Positions 27,577 to 36,631 of a DNA stretch of 64,000 nt are shown one piece after another. The notes under the pieces are model-generated. The model was not told the DNA's origin. It did not search any database and was given only the letters and a program-made list of their open reading frames with translations. Source of the stretch: an uncultured Lachnospiraceae bacterium (GTDB taxonomy: Bacteria > Bacillota > Clostridia > Lachnospirales > Lachnospiraceae); the NCBI GenBank assembly GCA_944383545.1, contig CALWPY010000005.1, positions 62,001 to 126,000 of the forward strand, in the 5' to 3' direction. Positions within the stretch are counted from its first letter, which is position 1. Each line of letters opens with the position of its first letter. A program made the position numbers and the translations under genes.

Positions 27577-28725
27577 TTAAATTAAGGATTTATAAAGCTC
27601 TGTTATCTCTTCAACACTTGTATCCCTCGGATTTCCCGGACGACATGCGTCATCATAAGCAGACTGTGCAAGGAAAGGTATGTCCTCTTCCTTTACTATG
27701 TCTTTTAAATCTTCAGGAATTCCCACATCATGTGAAAGTTGTCTTACGGCATCTACTGCCGCCTTCCTGTATTCCTCCTGGGACATATTTTCAGTTCCCT
27801 GAACACCCATTGCTTTTGCTATATCACGATATTTTTCTCCCGTTGCAGGTGCATTGTATTCCATAACGGTAGGAAGAATGATTGCATTTGCCACACCATG
27901 AGGAGTATCATAAAGTGCACCTAAAGGATGTGCCATGGAATGAACTATTCCGAGACCTACATTAGAAAATCCCATTCCTGCTATATACTGTCCGAGCGCC
28001 ATTCCTTCCCTTCCTTCAGGGGTGTTTTCCACGGCACCTCTTAAGCTTCTTGAAATAATCTCTATTGCCTTTAAGTGGAACATATCGGAAAGCTCCCATG
28101 CGGCCTTTGTAATATATCCCTCTATGGCATGAGTAAGAGCATCCATTCCGGTTGCTGCGGTAAGTCCCTTTGGCATACTGGACATCATGTCAGGGTCAAT
28201 TACAGCAACTACAGGAATATCATGAGGGTCTACGCATACAAACTTTCTGTCTTTTTCCACATCGGTAATTACATAGTTTATGGTTACCTCTGCTGCCGTA
28301 CCCGCCGTTGTAGGAACAGCAATTATTGGTACTGAAGGTTTTTTCGTTGCAACCGCACCCTCAAGACTTCTTACATCCTCATGTTCCGGATTATTTATAA
28401 TTATTCCTATTGCCTTTGCCGTATCCATTGACGAGCCGCCGCCGATTGCAATTATATAATCAGCTCCTGACTTTTTATAAGCCGCAACTCCCGTCTGCAC
28501 ATTTTCAATTGTAGGATTCGGCTTAATTTCTGAATAAATTTCATAAGAAAGTCCTTCTCTGTCAAGTATGTCTGTTACTTTCTTTGTAACATTAAATTTG
28601 ATAAGGTCCGGGTCAGAGCATAAAAATGCCTTTTTATATCCTCTTGCCTTAACCTCAGCAGCAATACTTTCGATTGCACCCTTTCCATGATAGGATGTCT
28701 CATTTAATACAAAACGATTAGCCAT
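27577..28725 (-). CDS. Iron-containing alcohol dehydrogenase
   Basis: A 382-residue group III alcohol dehydrogenase. It has the NAD(P)-binding GGGSSMDTAKAIG, the TTAGTAAEVT segment, MDALTHAIEGY with metal-binding Asp/His residues and the MAHPLGALYDTPHGVANAI signature with two metal-binding histidines. Family members interconvert aldehydes and alcohols such as ethanol, butanol or propanediol; lactaldehyde is also possible. It is the last gene of the leftward nine-gene run, 14 bases after the GNAT gene. The physiological substrate is unknown. Confidence 0.92.
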   Translation of the reverse strand: MANRFVLNETSYHGKGAIESIAAEVKARGYKKAFLCSDPDLIKFNVTKKVTDILDREGLSYEIYSEIKPNPTIENVQTGVAAYKKSGADYIIAIGGGSSMDTAKAIGIIINNPEHEDVRSLEGAVATKKPSVPIIAVPTTAGTAAEVTINYVITDVEKDRKFVCVDPHDIPVVAVIDPDMMSSMPKGLTAATGMDALTHAIEGYITKAAWELSDMFHLKAIEIISRSLRGAVENTPEGREGMALGQYIAGMGFSNVGLGIVHSMAHPLGALYDTPHGVANAIILPTVMEYNAPATGEKYRDIAKAMGVQGTENMSQEEYRKAAVDAVRQLSHDVGIPEDLKDIVKEEDIPFLAQSAYDDACRPGNPRDTSVEEITELYKSLI

Positions 28726-28739
28726 AAAAATACCTCCTT

Positions 28740-29210
28740 TTAAAGAATTTTCTCCATACAGGTCTTATAAGGAATAAGTCCTAAACTTTCATAAAATTTT
28801 CTTGCTGCCCCGTTACACTCCCATACATTTAAGGTTACATTATAGCAGCCGATATCTTTTGCATATGACAAAATATAATCGTATATCTCTCTGCCTATGT
28901 GTTTTCCCCTGAGTTTTTCATCCACACACAAATCATCAAGGTATAATGTTTTTATATCTGTAAGTATATTGTCGCCGATATTTTCGGTAATCACACAAAA
29001 CCCATATCCCAAAACATTATTTTCTTCATCACAGGCAACAAATACAGGTCTTGTGTCGTCCTTTAATATCTCTTTCAATTCGCTGTCAGTATACTTTTTC
29101 GTGTCAGCCTTAAATAAATCAGGACGTCCGTTATGATGTACCATAAGTACCTGCTGAAGAAGATTGTCGATACCGCTTATATCTTTATCACATGCTCTTC
29201 GTATTTTCAT
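28740..29210 (-). CDS. GNAT-family N-acetyltransferase
   Basis: A 156-residue acetyltransferase. The acetyl-CoA loop is visible in LRGKHIGREIYDYILS (Q/RxxGxG/A type), followed by the NVTLNVWECNGAARKFYESLGL C-terminal motif (key parts LNVWECN and FYESLGL). This pattern is typical of RimI/YhbS-like enzymes. Substrate cannot be deduced. It lies 10 bases after the HAD gene and 14 before adh. Confidence 0.88.
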   Translation of the reverse strand: MKIRRACDKDISGIDNLLQQVLMVHHNGRPDLFKADTKKYTDSELKEILKDDTRPVFVACDEENNVLGYGFCVITENIGDNILTDIKTLYLDDLCVDEKLRGKHIGREIYDYILSYAKDIGCYNVTLNVWECNGAARKFYESLGLIPYKTCMEKIL

Positions 29211-29220
29211 TTTAAAGATA

Positions 29221-29826
29221 TCACCTCCCTATAAGCTTATAAAGTTCCTTTACTGCCTGTTCATAATTCTTAAATAAAATCCCATGAATACCCAGGGATT
29301 TTGCCGCAGAAACATTGACTTCCCTGTCATCTGTAAATACACATTCCTCTGCATTTAAACCGAATCTGTCCAAAAGGAGCCTGTATATTTTTTCATCAGG
29401 CTTTGTCAGCTTTTCTAATGCGGAAACGACTATTCCGTCAGCTTCTTTTACAAATTCAAAATTCTTCCAGTGAAGTTCATATAATTCTTGCGGATAATTA
29501 GATAAAATATATACATTATATCCCGCTTCCTTTAAGCTTTTAAAAAGAGGCTCCGAATAAGGATATTCCGTAACCAGCTTTTCCGGCATACTCCAGAATA
29601 AATCAATCTCAGCTTTATAATCAGGAAGATTTTCCTTAAAAATGTTTACTGCTTCTTCCTGACTAATCACACCTCTGTCAAGCTCGGCCCATGTTTCAGA
29701 ATTTACCATATGTATACTGAGGTATTCCGTAGTTTCCTCTGAAAATCCCAAATCATTCAGCATATAATCCTCATATCTGAAATCTATCAGAACGCCTCCT
29801 ACGTCAAATATTATATTTTTAATCAT
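29221..29826 (-). CDS. HAD-superfamily phosphatase (YihX-like)
   Basis: A 201-residue HAD hydrolase. Motif I is unusual, FDVGGVLIDF, as in the YihX/HAD-1A branch where the second Asp is replaced by Gly. Motif II is LSN (YILSN), motif III has the lysine in KLTKPDEKIY, and motif IV is VFTDDREVNV. E. coli YihX is an alpha-glucose-1-phosphatase, but substrates differ within the branch. It lies between paaK and the GNAT gene, in the same run. Confidence 0.88.
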   Translation of the reverse strand: MIKNIIFDVGGVLIDFRYEDYMLNDLGFSEETTEYLSIHMVNSETWAELDRGVISQEEAVNIFKENLPDYKAEIDLFWSMPEKLVTEYPYSEPLFKSLKEAGYNVYILSNYPQELYELHWKNFEFVKEADGIVVSALEKLTKPDEKIYRLLLDRFGLNAEECVFTDDREVNVSAAKSLGIHGILFKNYEQAVKELYKLIGR

Positions 29827-29859
29827 ATTTCCTCCTGCTAAATCTCATAAATATGTTAT

Positions 29860-31095
29860 CTAGCTTACTCTATAATCGTGTATTCTCTGTGTCTTTTTCT
29901 CACTTCTTGGGAGTGTTCCCAAAGAAACGATTTTTACCACAGGTGTCATTCCTATTCTGGATTTAAAAGTAGTTCTGAGCTTATTTGCAACCTTTTCAAA
30001 ATCAGCTCCGTCTTCTCCTTCCACAGAAAGCACAAATAAATCCTTTCCGTTTTCATGTGAAATGTCAGCCATATATTCACTTGACGCACCCTCGGTGTCA
30101 CGTATGACTTCTTCTATCTGGCTAGGGAACATATTTACACCCTTTACCTTAAACATATCGTCAGTACGTCCCATAATGATGTCAATTCTAGGGAATTTGC
30201 TTCCGCACTCGCATTCTCCCGGAATTATTCTTGAAAGGTCATGTGTCCTGAATCTTATTAAAGGCGCTCCCTCTTTTACAAGGGTTGTGATTACTATTTC
30301 ACCCATCTCACCGTCAGGAAGAGTTTTTCCCGTTACAGGGTCAACTATCTCAAGATAAATGAAATCATCCCAGATATGCATACCTGTGTCATATTTACAG
30401 CTTATACCTATTCCCGGACCGTAAATCTCAGTAAGTCCGTATATATCATAAAGCTCTATTCCAAGCTCATCTTTTATACGTTTTCTCATCTTCTCGCCCC
30501 ATCTTTCAGAGCCGATTACACCTTTCTTCAGGCAGATTTTATCCTTTAATCCGCGCTTTGAGATTTCCTCAGCAAGAAGAAGCGCATATGATGAAGTAGC
30601 ACCAATAACCGTAGACTTTAAATCCACCATCATTTTAAGCTGCTTATCAGTATTTCCCGGTCCCATAGGTATTGACATGGCACCAAGCTTTTCACAGCCT
30701 GCCTGAAATCCTATGCCTGCCGTCCAGAGTCCGTATCCCGGAGTTATCTGTATTCTGTCTTTATTAGTAATGCCTGCAAATTCGTAGCAACGCGCAAACA
30801 TTGTAGCCCAGTCATCCACATCCTTTGCAGTGTAAGGAATGATTACCGGAGTGCCTGTAGTTCCGGAAGATGAATGAATTCTAACGATTTCTTCCTCAGG
30901 TACGGCGAGCAGTCCGAGCGGATATGCATCTCTTAAGTCTTCCTTACTTGAAAACGGCAGATTCTCAAAATCCTCCTGAGTATCTATTCTGTCAATTCCA
31001 AGTTCTTTAAGTCTTTCCCCATAAAAGGAGCCTGCTTCTCTAAGCCTCTTAATCTGATTATTTACCTGTGCCTTTTGTACTTCGTTAAGTTTCAT
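29860..31095 (-). CDS. paaK: Phenylacetate-CoA ligase family enzyme
   Basis: The start is ATG 31095 (MKLNEVQ), with AGGAGG close upstream; the frame extends to 31134. The 411-residue adenylate-forming ligase has the ATP loop HSSSGTTGTP, YGLTEIYGPG and the hinge GRTDDMFKVKGVNMFPSQIE. This is the PaaK group, which makes aryl-acetyl-CoA from aryl-acetate with ATP to AMP. It lies next to iorB-iorA, the indolepyruvate oxidoreductase, a pairing common in anaerobes. IOR generates aryl-acetyl-CoA and PaaK interconverts it with the free acid. Aromatic amino-acid metabolism is therefore the likely context. Confidence 0.92.
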   Translation of the reverse strand: MKLNEVQKAQVNNQIKRLREAGSFYGERLKELGIDRIDTQEDFENLPFSSKEDLRDAYPLGLLAVPEEEIVRIHSSSGTTGTPVIIPYTAKDVDDWATMFARCYEFAGITNKDRIQITPGYGLWTAGIGFQAGCEKLGAMSIPMGPGNTDKQLKMMVDLKSTVIGATSSYALLLAEEISKRGLKDKICLKKGVIGSERWGEKMRKRIKDELGIELYDIYGLTEIYGPGIGISCKYDTGMHIWDDFIYLEIVDPVTGKTLPDGEMGEIVITTLVKEGAPLIRFRTHDLSRIIPGECECGSKFPRIDIIMGRTDDMFKVKGVNMFPSQIEEVIRDTEGASSEYMADISHENGKDLFVLSVEGEDGADFEKVANKLRTTFKSRIGMTPVVKIVSLGTLPRSEKKTQRIHDYRVS

Positions 31096-31148
31096 CTTAT
31101 CCTCCTGTAGGTGTCTGATTTGTTTTTTTGCCATATATTTAAATAATT

Positions 31149-31727
31149 TTATACTCTAAGTCCTTCTTCAAAGGCTTTAAGATTCATGTCATGAAATTTC
31201 TGTGGTATGTTTTCTATTATTTCTTTTCTTACATCTTCCGGTGTTATATCAAGCTCTCCTGCTGCCGTTGCGGCACCAAGTAATATAATGTTTAATGCCT
31301 TGGCAGAGCCGCATTTTTGTGTAAGTATTTCACCGTCTACAAGCTTTAAGTTACTTACCTTTTGTTTTAAATATTCTATCATCTCAGTTCCGTCATAGCC
31401 TGTATTTTTAAGTGTTTCGGTTATCGGTCTGACAGGTGAAATATTTACAATTACCGTTCCGTCCTTTTTAAGATATGGAAGAGACCTCACTGCCTCAGCA
31501 GGCTCAAATGCAATAATCATATCTGCTTTCCCAAGAGGAATAAGCGGTGAATATGCATCTTCACCAACTCTTACATGACTTGTTACTGAGCCCCCTCGCT
31601 GTGCCATTCCTATTGTTTCTGCAGAGCGTACCTTGTGCCCCTTTGACATCTCAGCTGATGCAATAAGCTTTGAAGCAAGTACGGTACCCTGTCCGCCGAC
31701 TCCGCAAAGAAGTATATCTTTACTCAC
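31149..31727 (-). CDS. iorB: Indolepyruvate:ferredoxin oxidoreductase, beta subunit
   Basis: The start is GTG 31727, with AGGAGG 8 bases upstream; an earlier GTG at 31736 lies inside that ribosome site. The 192-residue protein has the domain III signature LLCGVGGQGTVLASKL near the N terminus and MAQRGGSVTSHVRVG. With IorA it converts aryl-pyruvates (from Trp, Phe, Tyr) to aryl-acetyl-CoA, CO2 and reduced ferredoxin. It overlaps the end of iorA by 8 bases, indicating coupled translation. Confidence 0.94.
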   Translation of the reverse strand: MSKDILLCGVGGQGTVLASKLIASAEMSKGHKVRSAETIGMAQRGGSVTSHVRVGEDAYSPLIPLGKADMIIAFEPAEAVRSLPYLKKDGTVIVNISPVRPITETLKNTGYDGTEMIEYLKQKVSNLKLVDGEILTQKCGSAKALNIILLGAATAAGELDITPEDVRKEIIENIPQKFHDMNLKAFEEGLRV

Positions 31728-33519
31728 GAGGCTCACCTCCTATCGCATTTACAGGGCAGACCTTAGCACAGAGTCCGCAACCCGTACAAAGTGATTCATC
31801 TATTTTTACTTTGCCTTCTTCTATAATAAGTGCAGGGCATCCAAGCTCCGTTATACACTTTTTACAGTTTATGCATTTATCTGAAACCTTGCATTTCTTA
31901 TCAGCTTTTACTATTGCTATACAAGGTGACTTAAATACTATCGCCTTAACCCCTTTTATCTCTGACAGTTCTTTTACTGCCTCCACTGCTTCATGCAGAT
32001 TAAGAGGGTCTGTCACTATTACTTTTTTAACACCGATTCCTTCCAGAATTTTAACTATATCAATCTTTTCAACTATATCACCCATCATGGTACGCCCTGT
32101 ACCCGGATGAGGCTGATGTCCCGTCATGGCAGTCGTGGAATTATCCAATACGCAGAGTATCATGTCTGCCTCATTATATACGGCATTCACAACTCCCGTA
32201 ATTCCCGATGCAAAGAATGTGGAATCTCCGACAAATGCAAAGCACTGTGCATCATTTTCCATATGATAAAGTCCCTGTGCCATGGTAATTCCTGCACCCA
32301 TACAGAGACAGGTGTCTACCATGTCAAGAGGCATTGCATTTCCAAGTGTATAGCATCCTATATCACCACAAAAGTATGCCTTCTTACCCTTCATTGCCTG
32401 CTTTACTGCATAAAACGAAGCTCTGTGAGGACATCCTGCACAGAGTACAGATGGTCTTACCGGAAGATTTGGCATATCGGATAAATCTATTTTTTCATCT
32501 GAATTATCTTCGTTTAAAAATCTCTTTATTTCTTCCTCAACTATGGCGGCTGAATTTTCTCCCGCCTTTACTGAATCATCTGTAAACTTTCCTCTTACTT
32601 TTACATTTAAATTATACTTACCGGCTACATATGTAATCTCTTTTTCAAGAACTGCCGAAAGCTCTTCTATTGCAAGCACCTCATCCACACCATTAAGAAA
32701 TTCAAGTGCCAAATCCTCTGGAAACGGATATGAGGTTGCAACCTTAAAAAGCTTAACATCCTTTCTGTCACCCAGATATTCCTTAACATACTGGTAACTT
32801 ACTCCGGAAGCTATAATTCCCTTTGTTCCGCTTCCTTCTACTTTATTAAATCTGTATGTAGAAAAATCCTTTCCAATCTCCGGATTTCTCTTTTCTATCA
32901 TGTTGTGGTTATTAAATGAAAGTCTTGGAAAAATAACCCATTTGGAAGAATCCTTTACAAAGCCCTCATACTCATTTACCTTATAATCTTCTTCCACTTC
33001 TATGTTTGCATAAGCATGACATATTCTGGTCGTCGGTCTTAAGAATACAGGTGTTTTATATTTTTCAGAATACTTAAATGCATCCTGTACCATCTCATAG
33101 GCTTCTTCAGGAGACGACGGGTCAAACACAGGAATTTTTGCAAATTCCGCAAACTGTCTTGTGTCCTGCTCAGTCTGTGAAGATATCGGACCCGGGTCAT
33201 CTGCAACAACTACTACCATTCCGCCCTTTACGCCTACATAGGCAAGTGACATAAGCGGGTCTGCCGCAACATTAAGCCCCACCTGCTTCATGGTAACAAG
33301 TGCTCTTGCACCCGTATATGCTGCGCCTGCTGCAAGCTCCATTGCCGCCTTTTCGTTTACTGACCACTCTACATGTATGTCTCCCTTATTTCTTTTTGCA
33401 ACCGTCTCAAGTATCTCTGAAGACGGAGTTCCCGGATATCCTGCCACAAGGTTTACACCTGCTGCCATTGCTCCGAGTGCTATGGCTGAATTTCCCATTA
33501 TGTATTCGTTTTTCATCAA
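31720..33519 (-). CDS. iorA: Indolepyruvate:ferredoxin oxidoreductase, alpha subunit
   Basis: A 599-residue subunit. An N-terminal pyrimidine domain (GYPGTPSSEILE near residue 28) is followed by a middle linker and a TPP domain with GCPHRASFY and FVGDSTFFASGI. The C-terminal 2[4Fe-4S] ferredoxin domain has CINCKKC...GCP and CTGCGLCAKVCPV. This is the standard IorA layout. It is downstream of proC by 10 bases. Confidence 0.95.
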   Translation of the reverse strand: MMKNEYIMGNSAIALGAMAAGVNLVAGYPGTPSSEILETVAKRNKGDIHVEWSVNEKAAMELAAGAAYTGARALVTMKQVGLNVAADPLMSLAYVGVKGGMVVVVADDPGPISSQTEQDTRQFAEFAKIPVFDPSSPEEAYEMVQDAFKYSEKYKTPVFLRPTTRICHAYANIEVEEDYKVNEYEGFVKDSSKWVIFPRLSFNNHNMIEKRNPEIGKDFSTYRFNKVEGSGTKGIIASGVSYQYVKEYLGDRKDVKLFKVATSYPFPEDLALEFLNGVDEVLAIEELSAVLEKEITYVAGKYNLNVKVRGKFTDDSVKAGENSAAIVEEEIKRFLNEDNSDEKIDLSDMPNLPVRPSVLCAGCPHRASFYAVKQAMKGKKAYFCGDIGCYTLGNAMPLDMVDTCLCMGAGITMAQGLYHMENDAQCFAFVGDSTFFASGITGVVNAVYNEADMILCVLDNSTTAMTGHQPHPGTGRTMMGDIVEKIDIVKILEGIGVKKVIVTDPLNLHEAVEAVKELSEIKGVKAIVFKSPCIAIVKADKKCKVSDKCINCKKCITELGCPALIIEEGKVKIDESLCTGCGLCAKVCPVNAIGGEPRE

Positions 33520-33529
33520 AAAGTACCTC

Positions 33530-34315
33530 TTAGTTTTTATTCATAACTGCTTCTACTGCTTTTATACAGGCATTTCTAAATCCTGCTTCCTCCATTGCAG
33601 TAACACCACAGATTGTTGTTCCCGCGGGTGAACATACCCTGTCCTTTAATACTCCCGGATGCTCTTTTGTTTCAAGCTGAAGCTTCGCAGTGCCCAGTAT
33701 CATCTGGGATACCATTTCATATGACATATCTCTCTGAATTCCGTATTTTACGGCTACATCAGAAAGTGCCTCTATCATAAGGTCCACAAATGCAGGACCA
33801 CAGCCTGTAACCGCACCGCCTATTCCCATTAAGTTACTCGGAAGCTCTTTTACGACACCCATTGCCGAAAAGATTTCAATAATCTGTTCACGCTCCTTAT
33901 TTTCAAGTGAATTTGTTTCTTCAAATAAGAATACTCCTTCTCCAACCATTGCAGGGGTATTTGGCATGATAAACTGCATACGTACCGACTTGTCTAAATA
34001 TTTTTCATATTTTTCAAAGTCCCAGCCCAGTGCTATTGAAATAAGCGACTTGCCGTTTATTCCACAGCCTAATTCCGAGAGCACGCCTTCTACCTGATAG
34101 GGCTTACATGCCATTAAAAAGGTATCCACGTTTTCTGCCAGCTCCTTAAGGCTTTTACACATGGTAAATCCGTATTTGTCAGCATTTTCTTTAAGCTTAT
34201 CCTGTACAGGGTCATAAGAATATATATCCTCTTTTGCCATATGCCCTGAAGATATAAAGCCTTTTAAGATTGCCTGTGCCATGTTGCCCATTCCTATAAA
34301 ACCTATTTTTTTCAT
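33530..34315 (-). CDS. proC: Pyrroline-5-carboxylate reductase
   Basis: The start is the ATG of MKKIGFIGMGNM (34315), with AAGAGGAAAAGG just upstream; the frame runs open to 34336. The 261-residue enzyme reduces 1-pyrroline-5-carboxylate to proline with NAD(P)H. GFIGMGNMA is the dinucleotide loop. The C-terminal signature has the AVTGCGPAFVDLMIEA segment and CSPAGTTICGV. Its place between larE and iorA is unexpected for proline synthesis and may just reflect operon packing. Confidence 0.95.
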   Translation of the reverse strand: MKKIGFIGMGNMAQAILKGFISSGHMAKEDIYSYDPVQDKLKENADKYGFTMCKSLKELAENVDTFLMACKPYQVEGVLSELGCGINGKSLISIALGWDFEKYEKYLDKSVRMQFIMPNTPAMVGEGVFLFEETNSLENKEREQIIEIFSAMGVVKELPSNLMGIGGAVTGCGPAFVDLMIEALSDVAVKYGIQRDMSYEMVSQMILGTAKLQLETKEHPGVLKDRVCSPAGTTICGVTAMEEAGFRNACIKAVEAVMNKN

Positions 34316-34361
34316 GCCTTTTCCTCTTTTCCACATTTCTTTTTATTATAAACTTACTTTC

Positions 34362-35180
34362 TTAACTTGTCATTAGTATCTTCTTATCCATACTTCCACT
34401 TTTAAAGCCTTCCATGTCAAGCGTGATATAATCCTTGTTCCAGTCCTTTAATATCTCAACGATTTTTTCACGATTTTCATATACTTTCGGAAAGTCTTTT
34501 AAATCTGTTTCAATACGGATAAAATCCTTATGAATCCTAATCCTTAAATTATAAAATCCCATTTTTCTGATTTTGTTTTCCTGATAAGACAGCCTTTTTA
34601 TATCGTTTTCATCAAGCCTTGTACCATATTCAAATCTGGTTGCCATACATGGCAGGGAAGGCTTATCCTGTGCCTTAAGTCCGTTTTTTTTGGCAAGCTC
34701 CCTTACCTCCTGCTTGGTAAGGCGGCAGTCTGCAAGCGGACTTATTATTCCCAGCTCTTTTAATGCCTTAAGTCCCGGACGATAAACCTTAAGGTCATCT
34801 GCATTTGTTCCGTCAATTAATGTACTTACTCCGTATTTTTCCATTACCTTTTTCATCTGTGAAAAAAGGTAATGCTTACAGAGATAGCATCTTTCCTTCG
34901 GATTATTTTCTATTCCGGCATCTTTAATAACACTTAAATTTATTGAAATATGAACTGCACCGTATTCTTCTGCCGTATGCCTTATTTCTTCCATTTCATT
35001 TACGGGAAGAAGTTCCGTGTCTGCTGTTATGGCATACACTTTGGTTTTATTAATCCGGGCATGTCCGGCAATAAACTTAAGCACTAAGGCGCTGTCCACT
35101 CCACCTGAAAAAGCAACAGCAGTATCATTTTTTGTAATTTCATCCAGCTTTTCCGATAATATTTTAAGCTTCGTCTCCAT
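34362..35180 (-). CDS. larE: LarE-type ATP-dependent sulfur transferase
   Basis: A 272-residue PP-loop protein (AFSGGVDSA at 23-31) of the LarE family. It converts the biscarboxylated cofactor precursor to the dithiocarboxylate during synthesis of the nickel-pincer (NPN) cofactor. Cysteines C98 and C101 (RCYLC) plus C178 (LPCMATRF) are consistent with the [4Fe-4S]-type LarE, which uses a cluster-bound sulfide rather than a sacrificial cysteine. That assignment is inference. It overlaps the end of larC by 17 bases. larB and larA are not in this window. Confidence 0.9.
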   Translation of the reverse strand: METKLKILSEKLDEITKNDTAVAFSGGVDSALVLKFIAGHARINKTKVYAITADTELLPVNEMEEIRHTAEEYGAVHISINLSVIKDAGIENNPKERCYLCKHYLFSQMKKVMEKYGVSTLIDGTNADDLKVYRPGLKALKELGIISPLADCRLTKQEVRELAKKNGLKAQDKPSLPCMATRFEYGTRLDENDIKRLSYQENKIRKMGFYNLRIRIHKDFIRIETDLKDFPKVYENREKIVEILKDWNKDYITLDMEGFKSGSMDKKILMTS

Positions 35181-36453
35181 ATGTCTGCCTGTACTCCTCC
35201 ACTGCCCTTATATATGCATCCTGATATGAAATATTTAAATTTCTGCATATATTAATAAGACTTTCATATTCGGGATAAATATAAGTTTCTTCGCCATTTT
35301 TACATATTTTAAAATCCACATTACCCATTGAGGTTTTCAGTGTTTTTATTTCTCTTTCCAAAACAGTTCTTGACATTTTGCATTTTCTAATGCCAATGGT
35401 TGTGGTTTCCCTAAAAATAATGTTTTCCAGATTTTTAATGTCTTCTTCCATGCTTATTACAGTAAGTACGTAAGCAGGTCTGTTTTTCTTCATGTAAACA
35501 GGTGTATAATAAACATCTCTTGCTCCGCTTTCCATAAGGCAGTCCATTACATATCCCAGAGTTTCTCCCGTGCAGTCATCTATATTTGTCTCCAGTTTCC
35601 AGACAGAGTTTTCCCTATCCTCCGTCTCTTCAATAAGCATTATGCGTAAAATGCCTGTGGTATTATACTCTCTTTTTCCTGCACCCATACCGCTCTTTAA
35701 AATCTTAAATTTTTCAGGCAGTTTATCCCCGGTTTTTAATGCGGCTGCAATAGCGGCTCCGGTAGGTGTAATAAGCTCTCCCTGCACATCAGTTATTTCT
35801 ATGTTCAGTCCGTTTTCCTGAGCAACTCCCATTACCGCAGGTACGGGTATCGGCATAATTCCGTGCTGACATCTTATCGTGCCTGTTCCTTCCTTTAAAA
35901 CAGGTATTATCACTTCATTAATTCCCAGATTGTCAAAGCATACTGCAACAGATATTATGTCAACTATAGAATCCACTGCTCCGACCTCATGAAAATGCAC
36001 ATTTTCAAGAGTTGTGCCATGTGCCTTTGCCTCTGCCCTGCCGAGAATATTAAAAATTTTTTTTGCAACGGTCCTTGCATTTTCAGTCATTTCGGTTTTA
36101 TCTATGATTTCTTCTACTTCTTTCAAGCCTCTGTGTACATGGGGATGACTGTGCTCATGCTCATGGGTATGCCCGTGCGTGTGTTCATGTATTTGGGTAT
36201 GCTCTGCGTTGTTTCCGTGCAGATAATCCATATCGTGGTCATGGTTTTCATATTCACTGCCTAACTCTACCAGAAAGTCCTGCACATCCAGTCCCGATTT
36301 TTTAACCCTTCTCAGCTTTATACCAAACCCCTCTAAAGGAATAGTCGCAAGTGTCTGCATGAGTACATCCGTGTCGGCACCCAAATCTATAAGTGCCGCT
36401 ACCGTCATATCTCCGCTTATTCCGCTTCCGCATTCAAAATATAATTTTTTCAT
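35164..36453 (-). CDS. larC: Nickel-pincer cofactor insertion enzyme LarC
   Basis: A 429-residue LarC, the CTP-dependent cyclometallase that puts nickel into the NPN cofactor. The N terminus has the CGSGISGDMTVAALIDLG motif. A His-rich stretch (about 72-118: HEHTHGHTHEHEHSHPHVH and flanking His/Asp) is probably a nickel store. VHFHEVGAVDSIVDI and TPTGAAIAAAL follow, then the C-terminal LarC2 half with METNIDDCTGE. In Lactiplantibacillus larC is split by a programmed frameshift; here it is one uninterrupted frame. It is the first gene of the nine-gene run. Confidence 0.93.
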   Translation of the reverse strand: MKKLYFECGSGISGDMTVAALIDLGADTDVLMQTLATIPLEGFGIKLRRVKKSGLDVQDFLVELGSEYENHDHDMDYLHGNNAEHTQIHEHTHGHTHEHEHSHPHVHRGLKEVEEIIDKTEMTENARTVAKKIFNILGRAEAKAHGTTLENVHFHEVGAVDSIVDIISVAVCFDNLGINEVIIPVLKEGTGTIRCQHGIMPIPVPAVMGVAQENGLNIEITDVQGELITPTGAAIAAALKTGDKLPEKFKILKSGMGAGKREYNTTGILRIMLIEETEDRENSVWKLETNIDDCTGETLGYVMDCLMESGARDVYYTPVYMKKNRPAYVLTVISMEEDIKNLENIIFRETTTIGIRKCKMSRTVLEREIKTLKTSMGNVDFKICKNGEETYIYPEYESLINICRNLNISYQDAYIRAVEEYRQTYGDEA

Positions 36454-36477
36454 TTATGTATACCCTCCGTCCGATTT

Positions 36478-36506
36478 ATTTTAACACATCAGAAATTACT
36501 TTTGAA
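36478..36506 (-). promoter_or_regulatory. Candidate promoter for larC and downstream genes
   Basis: Minus-strand TTCAAA (36501-36506), 17-base spacer, TAAAAT (36478-36483). It is 25 bases before the larC start. Both boxes are imperfect. Confidence 0.35.
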
Positions 36507-36631
36507 TACTTTTTTAGCCTTTATTTCTCCCGTCATAGGGTGTATATTTTCTATATAAGTTATAAAATATGGATGTACGGAGCAACAAAATACAACGGTA
36601 CAGGCTCATAAATTTAAAGGGAGGTATGAAT

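Noticed and set aside
35164..36453. Possible programmed frameshift in larC
   Set aside because: LarC is one continuous 429-codon frame covering both halves.
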